Shown here one piece after another: positions 1-10,318 of a stretch of 64,000 bases of DNA. The notes under the pieces are model-generated. The model had not been told where the DNA came from and did not search any database. It worked only from the letters and a program-made list of their open reading frames with translations. The stretch is from Corynespora cassiicola (Eukaryota > Ascomycota > Dothideomycetes > Pleosporales > Corynesporascaceae), in assembly GCA_022059125.1 (NCBI GenBank), contig JAEUWY010000004.1:1240001-1304000 (forward strand), read 5' to 3'. Each line of letters starts with the position of its first letter. The stretch's first letter is position 1. A program made the translations under genes and the position numbers.

Positions 1-1280
1 CGAGTGACTGGTCTGAGGGCGGCTTCTTCCACGAGACGGAGAAGCTGGACACGCGGTCCAAAGAAGTCCTCCTGGCTGAGACGTTCCCAACATTGCGGCC
101 GGACCTAGTCGCGCACATTTTGAAGAAGTGTCACAACGATTTTAGCAAGGCTACTGATGAGTTACTCAATCGCGTCTACCTGGAGGACGCGAGCTCTAGC
201 CCGTCCGAGGATGCCATGGTTGCAAAGGGCATTGACGCTTTTGCGGAGGAGTACCAAGCGCCGCAGCGAGGGCGAAAAGGTCGGGCGAAGCGCAAGCAGA
301 AGAAGTCTGCTGCGCAGCATGCACGCCCGTTTTCGGCCACGGAATTGGATGACGCTGCAACGGGACCCGTGACTAATAAATGGGCAGATGGCAACCGTGA
401 TGTTGAGTTCATCACTTCGCGCACAAAGATTCCCCATGCTACTGTTGCGTCTGTGTACCACGCCAACGGCGCGTCGCTCGCAGATACTATCATGACGCTG
501 ATAGAGACGGACGTGTCAAAGCGCAAGGGTGAAGAGCCAGATCCGCAATGCATAGAGGATGCGGTCGGTCTTACACCCCAATTTCCCAGTCTTGCTCTCA
601 ATCACGCAGTTGCCCTGATCCATCTAGCAGCACCCTCGACCAGGAAGGCCGAAGAACTCGCGAGCGCACTGTTTGTTAAGCCAGGCACCCCGGCTGGGAC
701 TAAGGGGGGCCTGCAAGTTGTTCCGCGATATGCACCAGTGAATCTGTCAGACTCAGAGCCGGAACCTTCAACGACGCCCATGCTCGCTCCATCAGCCTTG
801 CCGCATACGTCAACTACCCTGGCGGTCGCGCGCAGCCATGCCTTCACGCAGGCGTCTGCAGCCTATCGCAAAGGCAAATCCACGCCTTTGATGAAGGCAG
901 CGGCCGGCTATTACGCCCAGGTCGGTCGCGACCTGAATGCCAACCTCCGAGTCGCGAACGAGGCGGATGCGGATGCGCTTGTGGCATCTCAGTCGTCGGC
1001 CACATATCTGGACTTGCATGGCGTGAGTGTTGCAAGCGCGACTCGCATTGCCAAAGAAAAGACTCGGAGCTGGTGGAATGGACTGGGTGAGGAAAGAATA
1101 CCCGGCGGTGGGCGACGCGGTGCTGGAGACGGCTACCGCATCGTCACAGGCCTGGGGCGGCACAGCGAAGGCGGCAAAGGAAAGATTGGACCGGCCGTGG
1201 TGCGGACGCTGGTCAAGGAGGGGTGGAAGATTGAGGTGGGCTCAGGCGAGTTGGTCGTGATGGGTCGGGCTAGGAAGTGA
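1..1280 (+). CDS. Cue2-like CUE / DUF1771 / Smr-domain protein (5' end outside window)
   Basis: The frame is open from the first bases of the window, so the N-terminus is missing; there is no start codon at base 93, where the codon is TTG. The visible N-terminal part (E-TFPTLRPDLVAHILKKC, then ATDELLN) matches a CUE ubiquitin-binding helix bundle. The C-terminal third has a DUF1771 helix (AAYRKGKSTPLMKAAAGYY) and then an Smr domain with the LDLHG motif and a TGLGRHSEGG loop, the equivalent of the TGxGxHS nuclease motif. This order is that of yeast Cue2, the endonuclease that cuts mRNA at stalled or collided ribosomes in no-go decay, and of related fungal Smr proteins. A similar role is inferred from architecture alone. 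The linker (about residues 215-270) is Ser/Thr/Pro-rich. Confidence 0.8.
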   Translation, partial: SDWSEGGFFHETEKLDTRSKEVLLAETFPTLRPDLVAHILKKCHNDFSKATDELLNRVYLEDASSSPSEDAMVAKGIDAFAEEYQAPQRGRKGRAKRKQKKSAAQHARPFSATELDDAATGPVTNKWADGNRDVEFITSRTKIPHATVASVYHANGASLADTIMTLIETDVSKRKGEEPDPQCIEDAVGLTPQFPSLALNHAVALIHLAAPSTRKAEELASALFVKPGTPAGTKGGLQVVPRYAPVNLSDSEPEPSTTPMLAPSALPHTSTTLAVARSHAFTQASAAYRKGKSTPLMKAAAGYYAQVGRDLNANLRVANEADADALVASQSSATYLDLHGVSVASATRIAKEKTRSWWNGLGEERIPGGGRRGAGDGYRIVTGLGRHSEGGKGKIGPAVVRTLVKEGWKIEVGSGELVVMGRARK

Positions 1281-2836
1281 GTCGAGGAATGAGCACATTT
1301 TCGAATGAGAGGACAGGCGCAATAATGCCGCTTGGCATGGCGACTGGTGTTCGCCAGGGTAGGTGTATGCAGACGGTAAATGAAATCGAGGAACATGAAG
1401 GACGAAGGGAACAATGTCGCCCGAGGTGATGCGGCTCGGCCTTGCAGCGGTTGCGTCAGTTTCAACGCTGGCCACGGAGCGCGACACAGGCCTGAGTGAC
1501 GGAGCAATGCAATGGTGCAAGGCAGGGCAGCCTCGATTCCTAAACACCTCAGCAACAGACTCGATGCCTCGTTTGTTCTGTTTCCCCCGGGGCCCAGGGC
1601 ATGCAACGTTTCGAGCCTAGCATGCAGCCAAGCACCACGCGAGCAGAGTCAAGCCTTGCGCTCTGGAGCCGCCGTGCACATCAAACCCGTGCCTGAAAGC
1701 TTGACGGTCCAGAGCGCCCCCGAGCGCCCCCGAGCGCCTTTGCCGCCTACCAGGGCGGGCTGCGCTTGCTGCGCTTGCTACGCGCACTGTTGCAGCCGGC
1801 GGAACGCCAGTCTTGGGAATCGTGGGGTTTCAAAACCAGAAGAGGCGGAGAGGGGACGCCGCGGTCTTTGTTTCATTCCGTGTCGGAAGAGCGAAGCGGT
1901 GATGACGACGCGCGTGGAGGCTGCGGAGAGAGCAGGAATGAGTGGCTGGATGGCGACATGTCAAGAGATGCGAATGTTAATTTTGGCCCAGCGATTTGGA
2001 ATCGCCAGTGAACGACATGGAGGATGGCGATGTGGTTGCAGGGAGGGGTGTCTTCGACTATCCTTCCCTCCCCGGCTGAGTCGAAGAGAAGCCGGGACTC
2101 TCCGTCGTGGAAGCCCATCTGGACATCTTCCAGACGGTGCAAGACGTTACGTAACCAGGTGCATCCCGCCCTTTCCATGCGGAGCGGGCGCCTTCCAGCC
2201 TGGGGGCGAGCACATGGCAGGTGCGCTGCCATGTCGTAGGCGGAAGGCAGTCGCGCGGAGTGGGTCTCCGCCCTCCACCTCACCACACCTCACCACCATT
2301 GTTTTAGCATCGCGAACCTGAACAGTTACAGCTAGGACATGGCGCAACTTTTCTCGCACCACCATCTTGCCTGAGGGATTCCCCATTGGTGCGGTTCACC
2401 GCCCGCCTCCCTGCTGCCCTTCGCTGCATCCCGCAAACCAGACTTGCAGCAGCCACCAGCTCTCCATCACCCTCGTCATCGATCTGCTGGAGGGATACAC
2501 TTTTCTGAAGAAAACGAGGCGAGAGGCTGAGACCGGAATCAAAGCTTCGCTCACTCCCGATATTCGGTCCGCCGACCTCGACAATGGCCTATATAGAGCC
2601 TTCCTTTTTGCCGGCTAGATGGACTCTCCAGTTCGATACTCACCGGACATCTCTTGTGTATATACCCGAGTTGTCAGTACTTGTACAAAGTTTCTTGCAC
2701 CTCGTCCTTCCTTAGTCCGACTTCACTACCCACGCTGCTAGCCAGCTTTCTTGATTTTTAATTCAAACTACTGCCGGGCAGTATCTATTCGTCCATCCTT
2801 TCGACCCCCTTTTTTTTCACATATAACCATCCCATC
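1281..2836. other. 1.56-kb intergenic region
   Basis: No convincing gene. The longest frame (1512-2321, 269 codons) has no domain, is Arg/Ser-rich in a GC-rich stretch and is overlapped by equally long frames on both strands. The distal part (about 2600-2836) is pyrimidine-rich and has a TATA-like box, as expected of the promoter of the downstream secreted-protein gene. Confidence 0.55.
2590..2595 (+). promoter_or_regulatory. TATA-like box
   Basis: TATATA inside GGCCTATATAGAGCC, about 240 bp before the ATG of the secreted repeat protein, followed by long pyrimidine tracts typical of highly expressed fungal promoters. The transcription start is not known. Confidence 0.35.
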
Positions 2837-4645
2837 ATGAAGTTCGACTACTCCATTGTCCTCGCCCTTGCGGCGCTTCCCCTCGTCTCGGCGGCCCCGG
2901 CGCCCTACGCTCACTCCGAGGAGAAGAAGTGGGTCGTAAGTTTCCTCTCCATCCCGTTCCCCCCCATGTCTCTACCTGGAAACAAAATGTTTACAGAGAT
3001 TTAGGATACCAATGTCGATTTCTCTGGAGCCAAGGTCCCCGCCCACTTCGTCGCTTCTATGCGGTCAATTGCTCGCGAGAAGCAGCACCGCAAGCGGCAA
3101 CTCGACCAGCTCCTCGGCGGACTCACTGGCGGAAAAGGAAAGGCTGACGGTGCCGGTGGTGCTGCTGGTGCTGGAGGTGCTGGAGGTGCTGGAGGTGCTG
3201 GAGGTGCTGGCGGTATTCTAGATGGGCTCCTCGGCGGTGGCAAGGGCAAAGGAAATGCAGGTGCTGCCCAGGGCGCTGGTGCTGCTGCCGGCGGAAACGC
3301 AGCCAAGGGTAAAGGAAACGGAAAGAAGGCCAAGGGCAATGGCAATGGCAATGCGGGCGCAAACGCGGGTGCTGCCGTGAGTAGCCAAGAAAATCTTGGG
3401 TCTTTGAACCCCTCGTCTAACCTTCAATCAGGGCGGAGCGGGAGCAGCCAATAACGGAACAGCTGCGGCTGGCGGTGCGGCTGCTGGTGGTAATGCCCAA
3501 GGCAAAGGAAATGGCAAAGGAAACGGCAAGGGCCAGGCTGGCCAGGCGGGTGCTGGTCAAGCTGGTAAGTTCTACACTGTTTTCCGATCTAAACCTCTCC
3601 ATCCCATCTTATCTCGATGGCAAGCAAACCATGCTGACTCTTCTTTTTCACAGCTGGAGCGGGCGCAGCAGGTCAGGGCCAACAGGCCGGTGGAGCTGCT
3701 GGAGCTGGTACTGCTGGTACTGGCGCTGCCGGCCAAGGACAGCAAGCTGGAGGAGCTGCTGGCACTGGTGCCGCTGGAACTGGTGCTGGAACTGGTGCTG
3801 GAACTGGTGCTGGTACTGCTGGTACTGGTGCTGGTGCCGGCACGGCTGGAACTGGTGCTGGTGCTGGTACTGCCGGAACTGGTGCTGGTGCTGGTACTGC
3901 CGGAACTGGTGCTGGTGCTGGTACTGCCGGAACTGGCGCTGCCGGCCAAGGACAGCAAGCCGGAGGAGCTGCTGGCACTGGTGCCGCTGGAACTGGTGCT
4001 GGTACTGGTGCTGGTACTGCTGGAGCTGGTACGGCTGGAGCTGGTACGGCTGGAGCTGGTACGGCTGGAGCTGGTACGGCTGGAGCTGGTACTGCTGGTA
4101 CTGGTACTGCTGGTACTGGTGCTGGTGCCGGCACAGCTGGAACTGGTGCTGGTGCCGGTACTGCCGGAACTGGTGCTGGTGCTGGAACTGCCGGAACTGG
4201 TGCTGGTGCCGGAACGGCTGGAACTGGTGCTGGTGCCGGAACGGCTGGAACTGGTGCTGGTGCTGGTACTGCCGGAACTGGTGCTGGTACTGCTGGAGCT
4301 GGTACGGCTGGAGCTGGTACTGGTACTGCTGGTACTGGTGCTGGTGCCGGTACTGCCGGAACTGGTGCTGGTGCCGGAACGGCTGGAAATGGTGCTGGTG
4401 CTGGCACGGCTGGAACTGGTGCTGCCGGCTCTCAGACCGGCTCCCAGGGAACGGGCGCTGCTGGCCAAGGGCAACAAGCTGGAGGAGCTGCTGGAACTGG
4501 CTCTGCTGGAACTGGTACTGCTGGAACCGGTGCTACTGGCTCTCAGACCGGAGCGCAGGGAGCTGGCGCCTCTGGAGGTGCAGCGGGTCAACAACAGCAG
4601 GGTGGAGCTTCCGCCTCTGATGACGAGGATGAGGACGACAACTAG
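2837..4645 (+). CDS. Secreted Gly/Ala/Thr tandem-repeat protein (531 aa, 4 exons)
   Basis: Exons inferred at 2837-2935, 3005-3376, 3432-3564 and 3654-4645; together they give an open frame of 532 codons. Residues 1-20 form a signal peptide (MKFDYSIVLALAALPLVSA, then APAP). A dibasic site (RKR before QLDQLL) near residue 60 looks like a Kex2 propeptide cut. The rest has no Cys and very few aromatic residues. It begins with GGAGGAGG and GKGNGK tracts, then about 300 residues of GTGAGAGTA-type repeats interrupted by a GQGQQAGGAAGTG module seen four times, and ends with an acidic tail (DDEDEDDN). The large last exon has no ATG in this frame, so simple ORF calling reports the wrong frames. The role is unknown; a wall-associated or matrix structural protein, or a rapidly evolving secreted protein at the host or environment interface, are both possible. 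Confidence 0.8.
3690..4610 (+). repeat. Coding minisatellite of the secreted protein
   Basis: Tandem GGTGCTGGTGCTGGTACTGC-like units of 18-27 nt encode GAGAGTAGT variants. A larger block (GGCCAAGGACAGCAAGC plus flanks, about 70 nt) recurs near 3730, 3940 and, diverged, 4460. Five consecutive GGAGCTGGTACGGCT units lie at about 4021-4095. Because the units are multiples of three, several frames stay open on both strands. Slippage and unequal exchange should change the copy number without breaking the frame. Confidence 0.9.
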
Positions 4646-5845
4646 ATGCCTCGGTAATTGTCTACGAAGCTTTACCAAGAAATGTTGTAGCTGAATTATG
4701 GAGTAATGTCTGGCTTTTCGACGATGGATTCACTTGGCCACGGGTGTGGTCAAACTATTAGATATAGGATAGGGGAAATTGAATGCAATTCTTGGTTACG
4801 CGAAATCATTCTCTTGATTATCTTCCTTTATGAGCCCTGTTAAGCATCAATTATAGTGTTTTCAATTAAAATGGTTTCCAACTTATAAAGACCGCCAAAA
4901 AGCTTATCTATTGCAATAAGTCTTGCATATTCAATAGGCCGTTTGAGATGCTCTCTACGCATTTACAAATCAGGAGATCAGAGTCCGTACATAGTCGGTA
5001 TTAAGAGAGCGTGGGGTAAATAAATGGCAGGTCGAAAGTTGAGAGCGGAAAGATTCCTGAATGAGGTGGTAATGGTAACCAGAGGCCAAGTGTGTGGGCG
5101 AAACGCGAAAGGGACATATGATTGGAAGCGACTATGACGACTTGAAACAACCAAGCTACTAAAAATAACTTGAGAGGCTGACTTTGTACTCAAGGCGACA
5201 GCGAGAGGACTGACGGTACAACGGATGGTGAAGGGTGGTCAACAGACGATATGAAGCCTTCCTGTAAGCTCACCACACCACTAAGTCCATCTAAAACCAT
5301 CACTTCAACAGTTTGAAATTACTAAAAAAGAAATGTGTTGATTACCTGGTTATCTGAGGACTCAATTTTATTCTTAAATTACTAGCTGGATGATGAAGAC
5401 CGTAAGGCTGTCCATTACCTTACTGCTAACGAAATCTTGTATTGAATCCACTACATATAGAAATAGAACACAAAGAACCCGGAGAAGCCACCCGTACAAC
5501 TCTACGATTATCATCTAGAAAATACGCCCACTTGACAGAGACACACGTAGACATCAACGGCATACTCGAAGTCTTCAGTTTGAGGTTCAGCTGCTTAATA
5601 ACTACTGTCGTATCCAGCACCTAGAATAGCTAATTATTAAAGTTTATCATCTCATCGGGATATAAAGAACGTCTCGAAAAAGGAACCTCGTTTCTTTGTG
5701 GTAGAATTCCTTTGTCAGAGAAACGAATATAACCTAGGCGCCTTGTTACTCCGAATGGGTATAAGATTCAAAGCATACAAGTGCAAAGATAAATCAAGAG
5801 AGCAAGGAGCCAAAGGCCTTGGAACACAGACTCATAGAACTCTCC
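4646..5845. other. 1.2-kb AT-rich intergenic region
   Basis: It contains only short frames (71 codons or fewer) and A/T-rich sequence with no recognisable element. It holds the 3' end of the secreted-protein gene and the promoter of the next gene. Confidence 0.55.
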
Positions 5846-7180
5846 ATGGCTTTACATTCATCGACAACGCCATCGCCGCCCTGTCCACAGTTCGCCTCTG
5901 ACCTCTCCGAAATATTCGAAAATTGGGCGATTCCAGATTCAGAACCACATCTCTTGGTTCCAACATTGCTTTTACCACCTCATAATTTACATGACTGGTT
6001 ATCTCCGCTCGCTTCTTCATTGCTAAAGCTTTCTCGGCTCAGTATTGGACAAAGGGAGCGCGCCCATAAACTTTTGTCCACATATGCAAATTTTAGAAAT
6101 AGAACGAGAAAAGGATCAAATCATAAGTCTTTTGAAGAAGCTTTGGAAGTTGAAGACGTCCAAGAAGCATTAAAAAGCATTGAATGCATGAGAAAAGGTC
6201 AAGCAATGCAGAGACCCAGCTTAGAGAATGCACCCTCTTCTTCGGTGTCCCGTAAATCTAGCCTGGACAGTGTGAGTGAAGGGCGCAAGAGAAGACTCAG
6301 CCATGTAGATACTGAAGAAATCTCTTACTCTAACAAGAAACCCTGCAAAGTTACTGGAGACGACTCCAGTATGGAGAGAAAATTTTCAGACACGAACCCA
6401 GTATCTAGTGAAACACAACACAAGCTTGATTTTCAGTTGTGTGCCCCATCAGATATTAGATATGTTCCAGACCAAGAGGAAAGAGATAAAAGAGCCATTG
6501 TATCTCCGTTTAGGCCATACCCTCTGCAGCCTGCACACTCCAATCTCTCTTCTAGTTCATCATCGGCTAATACCAGCGTGGAACCTTGGGCTCGAACACC
6601 CTCTCCCACTACCGTCTGCCCTCCCACCCACCTTCATCCAAAAAGTCCCGATCCAACCCTACCTTCTGCAACCGAATTTCTGAGAAGTCCAATATCGGCA
6701 CTACTAAATCTGGAAACCTCTTCTCTACCGTCTACTTGTGCAATCCCCAAAATGCCATCTTCCGCATCTCCGTGCGCACCAATGACGGACTCTCCTCGTC
6801 TCCCGCCGGTATCTGATTTGATTCAAACAAGTCAGGAGTATTTGACACCGGTATCAAGCAATACAGCACGTGGGTATAGTTGTGGCGACATCCCACAGCG
6901 GCCAAGTAGCCTTGGTGCTTCTATGGCGACGCCTAAAAGAGTGGGCCACCCATATACACCTTCTCCCAGTGTCAATCTGCAGGGACAGATCAGGAGTGGT
7001 CTTCAACATCCGATGATGGGATCACTCTCTCCTATGGACTCACGAGAGATGGGGATAAGGAGGTTAGAGATGGACCTGGATAAGGCGAGTTTGTTGTTGT
7101 CGCAAGCGAGCCATCAGCTTCAAGTTGCGGAGTATCGATACAGAATCGCGGAGAGATACCTCGAGATGGCAAAAAGATAG
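5846..7180 (+). CDS. Unknown Ser/Pro-rich protein with basic NLS and C-terminal coiled coil (444 aa)
   Basis: The first ATG (MALHSS) is at 5846; an in-frame TTG upstream is not used here. Residues 1-130 are a folded-looking helical segment (FASDLSEIFENWAIP, LSPLASSLLKLSRLS, FEEALEVEDVQEALKSI). The centre (about 140-390) is a disordered Ser/Pro-rich region with a bipartite nuclear signal (KRRLS then NKKPCK). The last 50 residues (RRLEMDLDKASLLLSQASHQ, then AEYRYRIAERYLEMAKR) form a clear amphipathic helix. No catalytic motif is seen. The layout suggests a nuclear or scaffold protein, but no family was recognised. It lies alone between AT-rich spacers. Confidence 0.65.
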   Translation: MALHSSTTPSPPCPQFASDLSEIFENWAIPDSEPHLLVPTLLLPPHNLHDWLSPLASSLLKLSRLSIGQRERAHKLLSTYANFRNRTRKGSNHKSFEEALEVEDVQEALKSIECMRKGQAMQRPSLENAPSSSVSRKSSLDSVSEGRKRRLSHVDTEEISYSNKKPCKVTGDDSSMERKFSDTNPVSSETQHKLDFQLCAPSDIRYVPDQEERDKRAIVSPFRPYPLQPAHSNLSSSSSSANTSVEPWARTPSPTTVCPPTHLHPKSPDPTLPSATEFLRSPISALLNLETSSLPSTCAIPKMPSSASPCAPMTDSPRLPPVSDLIQTSQEYLTPVSSNTARGYSCGDIPQRPSSLGASMATPKRVGHPYTPSPSVNLQGQIRSGLQHPMMGSLSPMDSREMGIRRLEMDLDKASLLLSQASHQLQVAEYRYRIAERYLEMAKR

Positions 7181-7862
7181 GAAGTACGGCATATGTAAGC
7201 GGTTGGAGGCTGGTAATCATTGCGTTACTTTGTAGGTCAGTGATGCGTCTTGCGAACATTTGGAGGTGAAGGATGTTTCAGCCGAAGTAGTACTTGATTT
7301 CCTCTTTCTTTTCTTATCCATGTATCCACTCCTTGGATACGTTGCATTATACTTGAAAGCCGTGCCGAGGAGTGCAGGCCCGGCTAGTTGTTCACGCCGC
7401 TCCAGTGCGTTACACAAGGCGTACTTCGTCTGACCCAATCCTCAGCTTTCCGCCCCATCGCCTACCACCGCACCCAATATCTCATGCAAGCCACGAAATC
7501 AAGGGACCAATCACACGGCATTTCCAAAGCGTGCTTCGCATCTCGAACGCCCGGATAGGCTTGAGTTACGATCTAGAATCCGGTCATCTGGTCTCTCTAG
7601 GCACCATCAGTCACCTACCTTTGAGGTTTTGGCCGCCAGAGCCGCTGTTCAGGAAGCTTCGAGGGGCTTATGTCGCAGATAAGAGTCGTATAGTGGACTT
7701 GTAGTGGACTTTGGTCGCACAGGCATAGCCCGATGGCACATTTCTGCGGGAGGCTGGGTACGATAGGCATCCGTATCCCTTGGGGGCGCTGCGCAGATAC
7801 TAATACCCTGCTTTAGCCCCAATGTACACTGTTCGCCATATTCCCAAGTGTCTTCCCAGAGA
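7181..7862. other. 680-bp intergenic region
   Basis: A 110-codon frame (7372-7704) has no recognisable features and no matching codon bias. An extra 5' exon of the downstream membrane-protein gene could lie here, because that family usually begins with a signal peptide that the present model lacks. Confidence 0.45.
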
Positions 7863-9870
7863 ATGGGTTTTGCTACCATAGAGCACCAGTTGCCTCAAAA
7901 TAGTTGGAATTCTCAGTGTATCAAGAGTTTACTCTACCTCCAATCAAACGGAACGTGGAACGCTAGCGCACTGAACCTCGTTGATGCAAACGGCCAGCTG
8001 ATGGACGGCTTCTCCGACGAAACCTGGGGTATAACGATTCGTGAGTGCTACAATCACTGCGGACTAGACAAGATCCCATATGTACGTTGAAGCCTCGGCT
8101 CCAAAAGAGACTTGTTCTTGGTACTGACTCCAGCAGGAATTCGACTTTCAAGTCTTTGCGACTTCGTTCACAAATTTCCTGCTCCCTTGGATCGCCTTGA
8201 CTGCCCAGCTTCCCTACGAAACATCCACACCCTGGGACAACCTCCTCTCGCTATGTCTTTCGGTCGGATCGCCTGCGCTGATTACGTACTCGCTGACGCT
8301 CACCATCATGAACCGGTACAGTCTCCGCACCCCGTGGCGCGATCTGTACCAAAAAGCGCAAAGCCGAGCCGTCCATGATAGATACAGCGATCTGAGCGTG
8401 CGAATCAAGTCGATACAGTATCTCTTGCAGGAAGCGCAGCAAGTCCCCCTTCGGGCGAGTCAAGAGCGAGGCTGGCTGAGCAGCCTGATGGTCAGCCCCA
8501 AAAACCGCGATTGGTGGAAGAACCTGCAAAAGCGACTGAAGCGCACGAGAAGAGGCGTCACCTTTTCGCTCATTGCCCAGATTTTGGCTGCGGCCATCGC
8601 GTGGTTGTTCAGCATCGCGACTGCATTCCAGGACTCGCGTGGCGATCGCATTGTCGCGCATCAGCTGAGCAGCAGCAGCCTTTGGCTGTGGCTGGTGCCT
8701 GTCATCTGGGGATGGGTCGCCGTCGGCACGCAGAATGCCCCAGACTCGATCGACGAGGCGCTCAAAGCAGACGGTGCTCATCGAGCGAAAGAATCGCCAA
8801 TCGCCCAAGGGGAGCCTCTGACCGTCAAGGGCGACCAAAAAGGTATCGTGGTTCGGTCGGGCCTAGCGCTACAGCCCCATCGCACACAAACCAATCAGGG
8901 TGCATTTGAAGTCCCCCCGCTGAGACATCTAAAACTCCCAAAGTGGCTGGGTGGAGACATCATCGGTGACGAGAAAAGAGAGGGGCCAATATTCAATTAT
9001 GCCCGCGTCTTTACGTGGTGGCAGCTCGCTCACCAGGTAGAGTCGGCACTCAGTACGGCCGTGGATGCGGTCTACAGAGGCGAGACATGCTTGCCGTTGC
9101 AGAGCCCAGCCCAGAGCCAGAAATGGGTGCAAAGCAGGCGAGAGGAGAACATTGCCGGCGATGCATACACCACTGCGCAGTACTGTGGCCTGAATCATGG
9201 CAAGATCCTCGCCTATCCGGCATGGAAGACGATTCCCGCCGACGTCTGGAAGCGCATCTTCTCGGCGAGTGTGGCTGCAATGACGGTACAATGGGGTACG
9301 ACTGGTTCGGCATTGCTGATCGCGTACTATACGCCCACAAAGGGAATCGGATGCCGGAGCGCTGGCTATCTCATTTACGGAGGCCTTGCTACGCTCGTCT
9401 GGCTACTCCTTGCTAGTTCAATGATGTTTTCCCATGCCGCACTGTTATTGTATCAGCAAGAGCATGCAGAGCATCCTTCGACAAACTTCCAGGAGCCACA
9501 TGAACCCCCCACAAAGAAGAAGCGCCCGTTGCAACGAGGTTATGACCGCACATTCAACCATTCTCTTCTCTGTGGACTCGCCGTCACGTCTCGGCTCTTC
9601 GGCAAGACCATCGCGATTCTTAATGCATTGTGGCTGATTGTTTCCTCGCTTCTCGAATTTACCAGCGTCTATGATCGATGCTATTGTCGAGGCAACCAAA
9701 CAGGCCTGGGCATGGAACATGGGTGGATTGTGTTGTTCAAGAGTGAGAAGGATCTTGCTGATTATGCGACATCGTCCTGGGCGGGCGGGCTAACACTGAG
9801 CATCATAGTTTGTTTTGGGAGCTACATCTTCTTTTGGCTGGCTAGTCGACGGAGTGCTGAAGAGGAATAA
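7863..9870 (+). CDS. Polytopic membrane protein of an uncharacterised ascomycete family (about 650 aa, 2 exons)
   Basis: Exon 1 is 7863-8081 and exon 2 is 8137-9870; the 55-nt intron ends in CAGCAG, so two acceptors three bases apart are possible. The N-terminal 75 residues look luminal, with Cys and N-glycosylation sequons (NGTWNAS). Then come about eight hydrophobic segments: FTNFLLPWIALTAQLP, the stretch ending LITYSLTLTIMN, FSLIAQILAAAIAWLFSI, LWLWLVPVIWGWVAV, VAAMTVQWGTTGSALLIAYY, GGLATLVWLLLASSMMF, AILNALWLIVSSLLEF and LTLSIIVCFGSYIFFWLA. A cytosolic loop separates the second and third segments. The FLLPWIALTAQLP signature belongs to a large fungal family without assigned function. The start is uncertain because an upstream signal-peptide exon may be missing. 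Confidence 0.75.
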
Positions 9871-10318
9871 AAGGCGCTGGTAATGTTGTATCATAGATCA
9901 CACGTACTGCTTTGCCATGTTTGCTCGGGATCTCCGCCGTCTTCTGGTATGCGAAGCTGCTTTGATTGACGACGTTTTCTCAGCTCTGGGTCGCTCGTCC
10001 GAATTCTTGATGTATACAAGAAGGCGGCACTCTCGGGCGTAGGGTGGAGAGCTCTCCCGGATCTCGTGTGACGGATTTGATTTCATCAGCATTTGGGTGG
10101 CGTTTGCCTAGTCAGTGTTTCCGAACTGCGGGCCGAGTCTACCAGAGTTTCAGCCGCGGCATTCAACACGAGACTGAAACACTCTGAGCCAAGCGTTAGC
10201 AGTCGGTCCGTGTAGCATGGTAAGCATGGAAGAGCAAACCTTAATTCAACGTGCATTGGAGCGATACTGAAAGTAGCTGATAACTGAGGCCGCCCTTTAT
10301 CGGTCCAGCCTGACGGCC
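9871..10318. other. Convergent 3' intergenic region
   Basis: Lies between the tail-to-tail membrane-protein and transcription-factor genes. Nothing recognisable is seen beyond 3' flanks. Confidence 0.6.

Noticed and set aside
1512..2321. 269-codon frame upstream of the secreted-protein gene
   Set aside because: No domain, Arg/Ser-rich, and overlapped by similar-sized frames on both strands; no splice or start context supporting a gene.
3475..4694. Long frames of 381, 334, 368 and 244 codons over the repeat on both strands
   Set aside because: They are Trp/Cys-, Leu/Val-, Ser/Thr- or Pro/Ala-repeat shadows of the minisatellite; the frame joined to the signal peptide by good splice sites explains the locus.
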